A stretch of DNA of 20,233 nt from Desulfovibrio sp. (GTDB taxonomy: Bacteria; Desulfobacterota; Desulfovibrionia; Desulfovibrionales; Desulfovibrionaceae), in NCBI GenBank assembly GCA_031281815.1, contig JAITEY010000255.1:1-20233 (forward strand), given 5' to 3'. Both the position numbers and the translations under genes were made by a program. Shown here in pieces: positions 6,363 through 12,713 of this stretch (position 1 is its first letter; each line of letters opens with the position of its first letter). The notes beneath the pieces were generated by a model, which saw nothing but the letters and a program-made list of their open reading frames with translations, was not told the DNA's origin and did no database searches.

Positions 6363-7808
6363 TCACAGCGGCGCCTGTGCTTCGTTGCTTCCGGCGTCTT
6401 CAAAATACCGGCGCCTGAAATTCCCGCTCAACAGCCAGTTGGAAAACTCCCTGAGCTTGAGTTGCATTTCGGCTTCGAGCATGGCGAGTTCCTCTTCATA
6501 AAGTCGGGTTCTGATATTGTCCACAACAGAGAAGTCAACCTGCCCGCTGCGGTACTGCAATTCGGCTCTCTGCTCGTCCAGGGCCAGTGCGGCTACCTTG
6601 TTCCGCGCCGCCTCAAACGAACCCGCGGCCATTCTGTATTCGTTCCAGGCCGCCTGCCATCCTGCGGCGAAGCCCGTACGCGCCGCTTTGGCCCGTTGCA
6701 GTTCCTGAAGTTTGCGCAGACGGCTGCCCTGCAGGCCGCGTTCACGCTCACCCCAATCCAGCAGGGGCATTGTGAAGGTGATATTCAGGAAAATGTCGTC
6801 TTTGGTGGAATACGTGGCGTAGTCGCTGGTCGGGTTGGCCGCGTAAACGTCCATGTTCATGGTGGGCAGGTAGCGGGTCCAGCCCACCATGATGTCATAG
6901 TCGCGCAGCTTCAGCGCCAGCTTGAACATTGTCGACTCCGGCGAAGTCTGCCAGACGCTTTCCCAGGAATGTTTCGTAAGGATTGCGGACGCCCCGTCGG
7001 TATCCAGCATTTTGTTCAGGCTTGCGGGATCGATGCTCAGTTTCCTGTCCAGGTCCAGGCCGGTCAGAACCTTGAGATTGAGGAGCAGGGAGGCTATCGA
7101 CGCCTCGGTTTTCTCCAGTTCCGCGGCAATACGTTTTTCAAAGTGCGCGGCCTTGGCCTGCTCCAGGGGGTTGGGGGTAGGACCTTCCTTGGCTTTTTGA
7201 TACGCCGAGAACTGCTTCGCCTGCTCAAGCCGGGTCTTCTGCAGGTCTCGCAATTTTTCCCTGCTCTGCAGGCCGAGGATGGCGTCGCCTATCTGCCCGG
7301 CCTTTTTTTCCAGCGCCGTTTTATGGGTGAGCAGGGCAATATCTTCCATGAGCAGGGAGGCCTTATGGGAAAAATAACTCACGACCGGCTCGAAGCCGTA
7401 AACAACAAAACCGAGGCGGAAGGATGTGTCTTCGTATTGCTTGTGTTGGCGCGTGGTGTTGGCGATGACGCGGAAAAAGCTCTGTATGCTCGGAAATCTC
7501 TTGCTGTAGGCGGACTCCGAATCCATCTGCGTCAGTTCCAGGCCGATCAGGCTTTCCGCCATATCCGGCGCGTGGTGCGCCGCGGTAAGGATGCAGTCGT
7601 CAAAAGACAGGGTTTTGTCCGCGGGAGGCAGGGGGGCGACCGGCAATTTCTCTTCGGACCATGCGCTTTCCCTGTCGAGGACGTTTGTGTTCCACGGGGG
7701 GCCGAGCCTGTCGTTGCCCGCGATTTTCCTCGCGCAGCCGCCGGCGCTTGCCGTCAGCAGCAACATTACGAGGAACAGCAGGGCGCGTCCGTTGCTTACC
7801 GGGGGCAT
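6363..7808 (-). CDS. TolC-family outer-membrane efflux lipoprotein
   Basis: Outer-membrane channel component of a tripartite exporter, 481 residues from the ATG at 7806-7808. That start has AAAGGAAG six bases upstream, a strong ribosome site, and opens directly onto a signal peptide ending TASAGGC, so C25 is the probable lipidated cysteine. An upstream in-frame start would place 25 extra polar residues before the signal. The mature part shows the duplicated OEP layout: long helices with heptad-like stretches (about 165-240 and 365-470), and short beta segments such as FRLGFVVYGFEP and DIFLNITFTMPLLDWGERERG. The second has the LFD/LLDWG-type turn common in TolC proteins. Spacing puts it between the ABC ATPase and the adaptor, as expected for one machine. 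The family is clear; the cargo is unknown. Confidence 0.9.
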   Translation of the reverse strand: MPPVSNGRALLFLVMLLLTASAGGCARKIAGNDRLGPPWNTNVLDRESAWSEEKLPVAPLPPADKTLSFDDCILTAAHHAPDMAESLIGLELTQMDSESAYSKRFPSIQSFFRVIANTTRQHKQYEDTSFRLGFVVYGFEPVVSYFSHKASLLMEDIALLTHKTALEKKAGQIGDAILGLQSREKLRDLQKTRLEQAKQFSAYQKAKEGPTPNPLEQAKAAHFEKRIAAELEKTEASIASLLLNLKVLTGLDLDRKLSIDPASLNKMLDTDGASAILTKHSWESVWQTSPESTMFKLALKLRDYDIMVGWTRYLPTMNMDVYAANPTSDYATYSTKDDIFLNITFTMPLLDWGERERGLQGSRLRKLQELQRAKAARTGFAAGWQAAWNEYRMAAGSFEAARNKVAALALDEQRAELQYRSGQVDFSVVDNIRTRLYEEELAMLEAEMQLKLREFSNWLLSGNFRRRYFEDAGSNEAQAPL

Positions 7809-7834
7809 CAGAACTTCCTTTATGGTCCGAAATC

Positions 7835-7877
7835 TCTCCCTGCAGGGAGACTCCCGCTCGGCGTCCGGCAGAGCCGG
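7835..7877. repeat. Two hairpins in the ATPase-TolC spacer
   Basis: TCTCCCTGCAGGGAGA (7835-7850) is a perfect 16-bp palindrome, 26 bases before the TolC-like start codon. CCGGC-AGA-GCCGG (7865-7877) is a second stem. On the minus strand the second reads CCCGGCTCTGCCGGA, close to CCCGGCTCTGCCCGGA at 6205-6220. In the transcript both would fold between two genes and could set relative expression, stabilise a processed end or bind a regulator. There is no T-run, so termination is unlikely. Confidence 0.6.
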
Positions 7878-7904
7878 GCACAAAAGCGTTGTTCACATCG
7901 GGTT

Positions 7905-8603
7905 TCAGGCGACAATCGCCCGTCCGTCCCGAAGCTGATAGACCGAATCGCAATAATCCGCCACCTGGGGGTCATGGGTGACGATAATAATCCCGACCGC
8001 AAGGTTTTCGCATACGCGGCGGAAATGCGCCATGAGTTTTTTGGTGTTCTCGCCGTCGAGTTGTCCCGTCGGTTCATCCGCGAGCAGTACCTTGGGGTTG
8101 CCGATAAGGGCGCGGGCAATGGCCACACGCTGCTGTTCGCCGCCGGAAAGCAGATTGCTCCGCGCCTGCGCCTTGCCGGCAAGATTCACCGATTCCAGCA
8201 ATTCCCTGACCCGTGCCAGACGTTCCCTGCGCGGCACCCCGGAATACATGAGGGGAAACTCAACGTTTTCCTCCACCGTGGAATAGGAGAACACGGCGCA
8301 GCTTTGCAGGATGAAGCCGAAAAACCGCCTGCGGAACAGGGCCTGTTCCCGGGCGTCGAGGCTGAGCAAATCCCGGCCCATGCCGGTGTATGTGCCGCCG
8401 TCGGGCTTTTGGAGCAGCCCGAGGATGAGCAGCAGGGTGGATTTGCCGCAACCGGACGGCCCCATGACCGCGGCCATGCGCCCGGCATGGAGCGTCAGGG
8501 AAACGCCGCGCAGAGCCTGATACGTCCCGTAGCTTTTGACGATATCGACGGCAGCCAGCAATTCTTCCGCGGCGGCCGCGCCTGTGTTTGTTGTCTGCAG
8601 CAC
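7905..8603 (-). CDS. ABC transporter ATP-binding protein, LolD/MacB/DevA-like
   Basis: Cytoplasmic ATPase, 232 residues, that drives the adjacent FtsX-domain permease. It shows Walker A GPSGCGKST (48-56), Q-loop Q100, signature LLSGGEQQRVAIARAL (151-166), Walker B VLLADEP (172-178) and the H-loop histidine in THD (H210). The sequence is closest in feel to the LolD/MacB-ATPase/DevA group that works with FtsX-type permeases. The start is a GTG at 8601-8603, with CGGAG eight bases upstream; no in-frame ATG exists upstream. It lies 68 bases after the permease gene and 96 before the TolC-like gene. All catalytic motifs are intact. Confidence 0.93.
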   Translation of the reverse strand: MLQTTNTGAAAAEELLAAVDIVKSYGTYQALRGVSLTLHAGRMAAVMGPSGCGKSTLLLILGLLQKPDGGTYTGMGRDLLSLDAREQALFRRRFFGFILQSCAVFSYSTVEENVEFPLMYSGVPRRERLARVRELLESVNLAGKAQARSNLLSGGEQQRVAIARALIGNPKVLLADEPTGQLDGENTKKLMAHFRRVCENLAVGIIIVTHDPQVADYCDSVYQLRDGRAIVA

Positions 8604-8671
8604 CTGATGCGCTCCGCAGCTTTTGCTGTGCCCGTGCTTGTCGTCATGCGACAGAGCGTCATACCCCGCTG

Positions 8672-9883
8672 TTACTCAAAGCGCAAGGCCGCGGCCACGT
8701 CCATGCGCCCGGCCTGCACGGCCGGCCACGTGCCGCCGAGCGCGCCGACAAGCGATGCTGCCGCAAGGCAGAGCGGCACATGCAGAATGATGGAAAGCCA
8801 GGCAACGGACATGTCCATGGCCAGGCAAACCGCCAGAATGGCGATGATCCCGAAAAGTATGCCGGCCAGACCGCCGAGGAGGGCATTGCACAACGCTTCG
8901 CCCAGAAACTGCCGCATGATGTCGCCCTGCTCCGCCCCCATGGCAAGTTGCAGGCCGATTTCACGCGTGCGCTCGCGCACCGCGGCAAAAGAACTCTGCC
9001 AGATGCCGAAAGCGCCCAGTCCCAACGAAGCCGCTATACCCAGCAACAGCAGTACATGTACCCTGCTGATGATCGTCCGCACCGTCGTTATTTCATCCTT
9101 GGCATATTCTATCTTGAAATACGGTGTATTTTGCTGTGAAAGAATGAGTTGAGGCATCTTTTTGATAATCGGTTCAACATCATCAATACCGCGCATACGC
9201 AAAAGTAACATATTCGGGTATGTATTATGGGCAAGAAGCCTATCTGATGCTGTTGTCAATGGAATAAAACAATCTAATGTCCTACTACGCATCATAAGAC
9301 CACCGGCAATACCTACAACAGTGTAATTATCATTAAAAATTGTCAAACTTTTTCCTATATACGGTCCATTTTGAAATAAGTTGCGCGCAAGATCTATACC
9401 TAAAACACAAACGCGAGAGCGTCTTTTTTCATCAATATCATTTAATAATCTCCCTTGATCAGCCTGGAGTTCGTAGACTTTCCAAAAGAAAGGATCTACA
9501 CCGCGTATGCGAATATAAACATTTTTATCTTGTACTTGTGTTTGTATGACTTCAACAAATCGCATTGAAAGACCGGCATACATAACTTCAGGAATATTTC
9601 TAAACATAGCTACGGTTTTATCGGTAAAAAAGTGGGGTGGAGTATTAGGATATAAGTGCTCCTCCATAGTTACTGACAGAATTGTGACATTACCAATGAG
9701 AGCCACATCGCCTACGATGCGGTTTTCAAGGTCTTTGCCGACAACATCGACGCCGATGAACATGGCGATGCCGAGGCTGATGGACAAAATCACGCCGAGT
9801 TTCAACTGGCGTAATTGTCGTTTGACGACGATACGCAGCAGGTCGGAAGTCTTCAGCACAGGTTGTCGACCCGTATGCGGCAA
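8672..9883 (-). CDS. ABC transporter permease with MacB-like periplasmic core and FtsX domain
   Basis: Inner-membrane subunit, up to 403 residues, of a MacB/DevC-type mechanotransmission exporter. TM1 is about 29-47, the MacB-like periplasmic core about 48-272, then a C-terminal FtsX domain (about 275-403) with three further spans and the signature AVRERTREIGLQLAMGA (301-317). Unlike true MacB it has no fused ATPase; the next gene supplies it. Such systems take substrates from the outer leaflet or periplasm and push them through an adaptor and TolC. The start is uncertain: an in-frame stop lies just upstream, the first usable codon is TTG at 9881-9883, and a GTG at 9857-9859 is possible; neither has a clear ribosome site. 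The DNA for the periplasmic core is strikingly AT-rich compared with both ends (separate entry), a sign of domain exchange. Confidence 0.9.
   Translation of the reverse strand: MPHTGRQPVLKTSDLLRIVVKRQLRQLKLGVILSISLGIAMFIGVDVVGKDLENRIVGDVALIGNVTILSVTMEEHLYPNTPPHFFTDKTVAMFRNIPEVMYAGLSMRFVEVIQTQVQDKNVYIRIRGVDPFFWKVYELQADQGRLLNDIDEKRRSRVCVLGIDLARNLFQNGPYIGKSLTIFNDNYTVVGIAGGLMMRSRTLDCFIPLTTASDRLLAHNTYPNMLLLRMRGIDDVEPIIKKMPQLILSQQNTPYFKIEYAKDEITTVRTIISRVHVLLLLGIAASLGLGAFGIWQSSFAAVRERTREIGLQLAMGAEQGDIMRQFLGEALCNALLGGLAGILFGIIAILAVCLAMDMSVAWLSIILHVPLCLAAASLVGALGGTWPAVQAGRMDVAAALRFE
9091..9715 (-). other. AT-rich patch coding for the permease periplasmic domain
   Basis: Within the permease gene, GC counted by hand is 43% in 9181-9240 and 30% in 9301-9360, against 65% in 8881-8940 and 55% in 9721-9780. 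The change is abrupt near 9091 and 9715, corresponding to residues about 57-265, almost exactly the extracytoplasmic core between TM1 and TM2. Codons such as TTA, ATA and AGA, rare in the neighbours, are common here. The frame is intact. Confidence 0.75.
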
Positions 9884-9924
9884 GATTTGCGCGGGGGAGG
9901 GTTCTTGAAAATTTGAACGGCTTC

Positions 9925-9953
9925 ATAGTACGGAAGAAGTCGGGCAATGTAAA
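9925..9953 (-). promoter_or_regulatory. Probable sigma-70 promoter of the exporter genes
   Basis: On the minus strand TTTACA (9948-9953) and TACTAT (9925-9930) are separated by 17 bases, a 5/6 and a 4/6 match to the consensus. Transcription would start near 9918, giving a leader of 35-60 bases before the permease start codons. It lies in the 228-bp gap after the O-antigen ligase-like gene, the largest gap in the cluster, so an independent transcript for the exporter and downstream glycan genes is plausible. Confidence 0.45.
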
Positions 9954-10066
9954 GGTACGGGATTTTCTGCGGCATTGGACGAATGAACCTCGCAATTAGA
10001 GTGTGTTGCGCTTGAGATTGCCGCATGACGGCGAAGTAAGTTAGCCCCGCGGCAGTCTCGCGGCAG

Positions 10067-10123
10067 GGATTTGCAGGCAAATCCTTGCAGAGCGGATGGA
10101 TATGTTCACTATCAATCCGCTCT
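10067..10123. repeat. Two inverted repeats at the end of the O-antigen ligase-like gene
   Basis: GGATTTGC-AG-GCAAATCC (10067-10084) is a near-perfect palindrome. AGAGCGGAT (10089-10097) and ATCCGCTCT (10115-10123) are a perfect 9-bp inverted repeat with a 17-base loop that overlaps the last codons and stop of the gene. Minus-strand transcripts would fold here at the 3' end, which could act as a terminator or processing signal, though no T-run follows. The rest of 9884-10066 shows only the promoter candidate. Confidence 0.5.
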
Positions 10124-11458
10124 AACGGGAACTGTCGTCGGTTTCCCGCAACCGTTGACGACGGCGCCGATCATGATGCCCAGATAGCTCATGGCCAGCC
10201 CCATCCACCAAGTGCGATAAAAATCGTGGCCGAAGATGCCGTTGATCGGCCACGCCGCGAATCCTATCCAGAACCAGACCGTAAGGCGCCAGTAGATACT
10301 TGTTCCCTCACCCGCGCTTTCTTCCCGCAGGCGCGGCCGGATGCGCTTGTATCCCCACCACAGGAAGCCAGCCAGAAAGACCGTGCCGAGGGCAAACCCC
10401 ACCAGCCCGTGCGCGTACAGCATATCCAGAAAGATGTTGTGCGGATGACTGATGGTGATGAGGTCTTTTCCCGGTACGAGGTCCAGCGCGCGAAAGGCCG
10501 TGTTGTATTGCCCGGCGCCGGCTCCGAACCAGGGGTGTTCCAGGAAAACGTTCCATGCCAGTTTCCAAAGGCTCCAGCGTCCGTCCTCCGTCACGGCGTC
10601 CAGTTGCGCTCTGCCTTGCAGCAACAGTATGACCGCCAGAACAACCGGGAACAGGAGAGCATACCGCCGGTACGGCTTTGCGTCGGCCTGCAGAAGCCGG
10701 AGAGTGAGCGCCGAGGCCGCGGCCAGCGCTCCGCTGCGGCTTGCCGCCCCTACAAGGAGAAAGAACGCGGGCCAGAGAGCCGCCGTCCACATGAAGGCGG
10801 CGCTCACGGGCGGCAGCCCGCGCCGCAGCACGGACCACAGCCCGAATGCGGGAATCACGGCCAGGGCGATATAATTCCCCACGCTGTAATCTCCCAGGCT
10901 GCCCGTAAGCCGTCCGGCGTTGAGGGCATTGCCCAGAATGAAGTCTCTGCCGGTACAGGCCTGCCAGACGCCGTCCAGTCCCTGCCAGAAACAGACCGCT
11001 GCGCAGGCCCAGACCAGACGGCGCAGGTCTTTCTCTTCGCGGACGCATTCCATGGCGATGAAGGGCAGAATGATGCCCATGTTGAGGTTTTTGCCGACGT
11101 GTTGCAGAGAGGAAAACATATTTTCCGAAAAAAGCACGCCGATGAGCATCATCGACCACAGGCAATAAAAGAGGGGTCGCGCGTCCAGCCTGCTCCATAC
11201 GCCGGCGTGCGGGTTGCCGCGGTAATAGAGCATCAGGAAAACGAAGGACACGACCGGCATGACGTCGCGCACGGCGTAGCCGGCCGGGTAGACGGCCAGC
11301 GTCAGCCAGAACGACCAGAACAGGCGGAGAAATCGGCGTTCTTCGGGAGGCAGGCGCCGCACGGCGGCAATGTGTTCTTTTACGGACAAGGTCCATCCCG
11401 TTACAGGCAAAGTCGGTGCATTGTGCAATCTACACGACTCCGGCGGGGTCCGGGGCAA
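10112..11458 (-). CDS. O-antigen ligase / Wzy-like polymerase family membrane protein
   Basis: Polytopic inner-membrane protein (up to 448 residues, about ten hydrophobic segments) of the Wzy_C/WaaL family. These enzymes transfer or polymerise undecaprenyl-linked glycan at the periplasmic face. Family marks are VGAASRSGALAAASALTLRLL (236-256), FLEHPWFGAGAGQYNTAF (305-322) in the large periplasmic loop, and SHPHNIFLDMLYAHGLVGF (337-355), with the conserved histidine pair in the loop. Sequence cannot separate ligase from polymerase. The longest frame starts at TTG 11456-11458, 12 bases after the deacetylase stop. The first 23 residues look non-coding, and the TTG at 11387-11389 is an equally possible start, so the 5' end is uncertain. 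A stem-loop overlaps the 3' end. Confidence 0.88.
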   Translation of the reverse strand: MPRTPPESCRLHNAPTLPVTGWTLSVKEHIAAVRRLPPEERRFLRLFWSFWLTLAVYPAGYAVRDVMPVVSFVFLMLYYRGNPHAGVWSRLDARPLFYCLWSMMLIGVLFSENMFSSLQHVGKNLNMGIILPFIAMECVREEKDLRRLVWACAAVCFWQGLDGVWQACTGRDFILGNALNAGRLTGSLGDYSVGNYIALAVIPAFGLWSVLRRGLPPVSAAFMWTAALWPAFFLLVGAASRSGALAAASALTLRLLQADAKPYRRYALLFPVVLAVILLLQGRAQLDAVTEDGRWSLWKLAWNVFLEHPWFGAGAGQYNTAFRALDLVPGKDLITISHPHNIFLDMLYAHGLVGFALGTVFLAGFLWWGYKRIRPRLREESAGEGTSIYWRLTVWFWIGFAAWPINGIFGHDFYRTWWMGLAMSYLGIMIGAVVNGCGKPTTVPVRAD

Positions 11459-11470
11459 AGTCCCGGAGAG

Positions 11471-12589
11471 TTATATCCCGATGAGTCCCAGGAGGCCTGC
11501 CGAGAGCGGGGACATGTGCAGGCGCGCCAGCGTTGCCGGCCATGTGCCGCTCCTGTTGCTGTTTTCAAAACGGTGCACGGCGTCGGGGCGTCCCGGCGGG
11601 TTGGCTCCGCCGTAGACAACGAAAAAGATGGTGAACCCCGCGTCGCGGGCGAGTTTTTCGGCTTCCGCGCACCGGCGTCCCCACGGCCAGCACAGGCTCC
11701 GCACCGTGTGACCCAAAACGCGCTCCAGGTCCTCCTTGCCCGAACCGATTTCGCGCCACATGCGTTCACTGCGTTCGGCATCGGTTTCGTAGCGTCCCAG
11801 TCGGCCTTTATACGACGCGAGCAGGGCGCGCAAGTCCTCCGGGCCGGAACGTCCGGCGAAAAAGTCGGCCGCCGCGTCGAAATCCTGCGGCACGAGTTTT
11901 TTGATGTCCTCAACCATATCCGGGTTCGCCCTAAAAGCGCGGGAGAGCAGGCCGGGTTTGACGGGAAAATCCGGCATACCCCAGACCGGTTCCTCCTCCG
12001 TCCGGTAAAAGGTGCGCATCTGCGTGCGGGGGCGGAAGAAATCCCTGTAGACGGGGCTTGCGTACACACCGTAATGCCCGCGGCCGTGGGCGGCAATGCG
12101 GAAAATGCCGCTCGCATCCATGGCAGCGGCTTCGGCCCGGCCCAGAAAAACGTCCTTGCGCACGGTGAATCCCTGCGCGGTCAGGGTCAAGGGCCGGGCT
12201 ACGCCGGTCGGCACGGCGGCCCGGCCGGACAACACGTCGTCAAAGGGCGCGCGCGGTTCCGTCTGTGTCTCAAGTCTGTCGGCCACGGGGAAACAGACCG
12301 CCTTGTGACCGTATTTGTGCAGTATGGGCAGGGCATAAAAATAATTGTCAAGGTAGCCGTCGTCAAAGGTCAGGAGCAGGCTGCCGTCCGGCAAACCGTC
12401 TCCGTCAAACAGATAGGCTTCGGCCTCGTCGAGACCGATCCCGCGCATGCCGCGCTCCGCAAGAATCCGGCATTGTTCATCGAAGCGGGCCGGAGAAACG
12501 GTCATGCGCCACGCGACCTCATTGACGTAATGGTTCATGATTACGGGAAGACTTCTGATTCCTTTTTTCGAGCTGAAGCTAAACGGCAT
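11471..12589 (-). CDS. Polysaccharide deacetylase family protein (NodB/CE4 domain)
   Basis: Predicted metal-dependent sugar N- or O-deacetylase, 372 residues. It carries the opening strand LPVIMNHYV (14-22), the catalytic base and metal motif TFDDGY (74-79, D76/D77), the metal-binding H-x3-H in AAHGRGHYG (H168, H172) and the closing LCWPWGRRCAEAEKLARDAGF (299-319, one residue of the usual FAYPYG pattern changed). A long insertion between motifs 1 and 2 (about 105-160) and another after motif 2 resemble the longer deacetylases of exopolysaccharide clusters. There is no signal peptide or membrane span, so cytoplasmic or peripheral action is likely, unlike PgaB. The ATG at 12587-12589 has GGA six bases upstream; a GTG at 12602-12604 is an in-frame alternative. 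It lies 12 bases upstream of the ligase-like gene. Confidence 0.88.
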   Translation of the reverse strand: MPFSFSSKKGIRSLPVIMNHYVNEVAWRMTVSPARFDEQCRILAERGMRGIGLDEAEAYLFDGDGLPDGSLLLTFDDGYLDNYFYALPILHKYGHKAVCFPVADRLETQTEPRAPFDDVLSGRAAVPTGVARPLTLTAQGFTVRKDVFLGRAEAAAMDASGIFRIAAHGRGHYGVYASPVYRDFFRPRTQMRTFYRTEEEPVWGMPDFPVKPGLLSRAFRANPDMVEDIKKLVPQDFDAAADFFAGRSGPEDLRALLASYKGRLGRYETDAERSERMWREIGSGKEDLERVLGHTVRSLCWPWGRRCAEAEKLARDAGFTIFFVVYGGANPPGRPDAVHRFENSNRSGTWPATLARLHMSPLSAGLLGLIGI

Positions 12590-12616
12590 AAGTATTCCAT
12601 TCACTACAAATCATTA

Positions 12617-12690
12617 CAAATTATCCATATATCGACCGTTAATTCACTCACTGCAAATTATTCATGTATCGGTCGCTCATCCACTTTTGC
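12617..12690. repeat. 37-bp tandem repeat upstream of the deacetylase gene
   Basis: Two copies (12617-12653 and 12654-12690) start CAAATTAT and align at 25 of the first 32 bases. They share CAAATTAT, CAT, TATCG and CACT blocks at identical spacing. The spacer between the sugar-transferase and deacetylase genes is AT-rich, in contrast to its GC-rich neighbours. A third, partial echo (TACAAAT) precedes the first copy at 12605-12611. Position just upstream of a gene start fits a regulatory site array, but no binding protein is implied by the sequence. Confidence 0.65.
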
Positions 12691-12713
12691 TTGAGAAACG
12701 GAACGAAGAATCG

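Noticed and set aside
6321..9152. A 943-codon open frame on the plus strand, opposite the TolC-like, ATPase and permease genes
   Set aside because: It is antisense to three genes with clear family motifs, has no recognisable domain and a low-complexity Q/R/G-rich translation. Long antisense frames are expected in GC-rich genes with strong third-position bias.
9853..10080. A 75-codon minus-strand open frame upstream of the permease
   Set aside because: It starts at a TTG within a palindrome, lacks a ribosome site, overlaps the permease start and contains the promoter candidate.
10085..12694. An 869-codon plus-strand open frame opposite the ligase-like and deacetylase genes
   Set aside because: Same reasoning: the minus strand carries intact motifs (TFDDGY, H-x3-H, SHPHNIF), while this translation has none.
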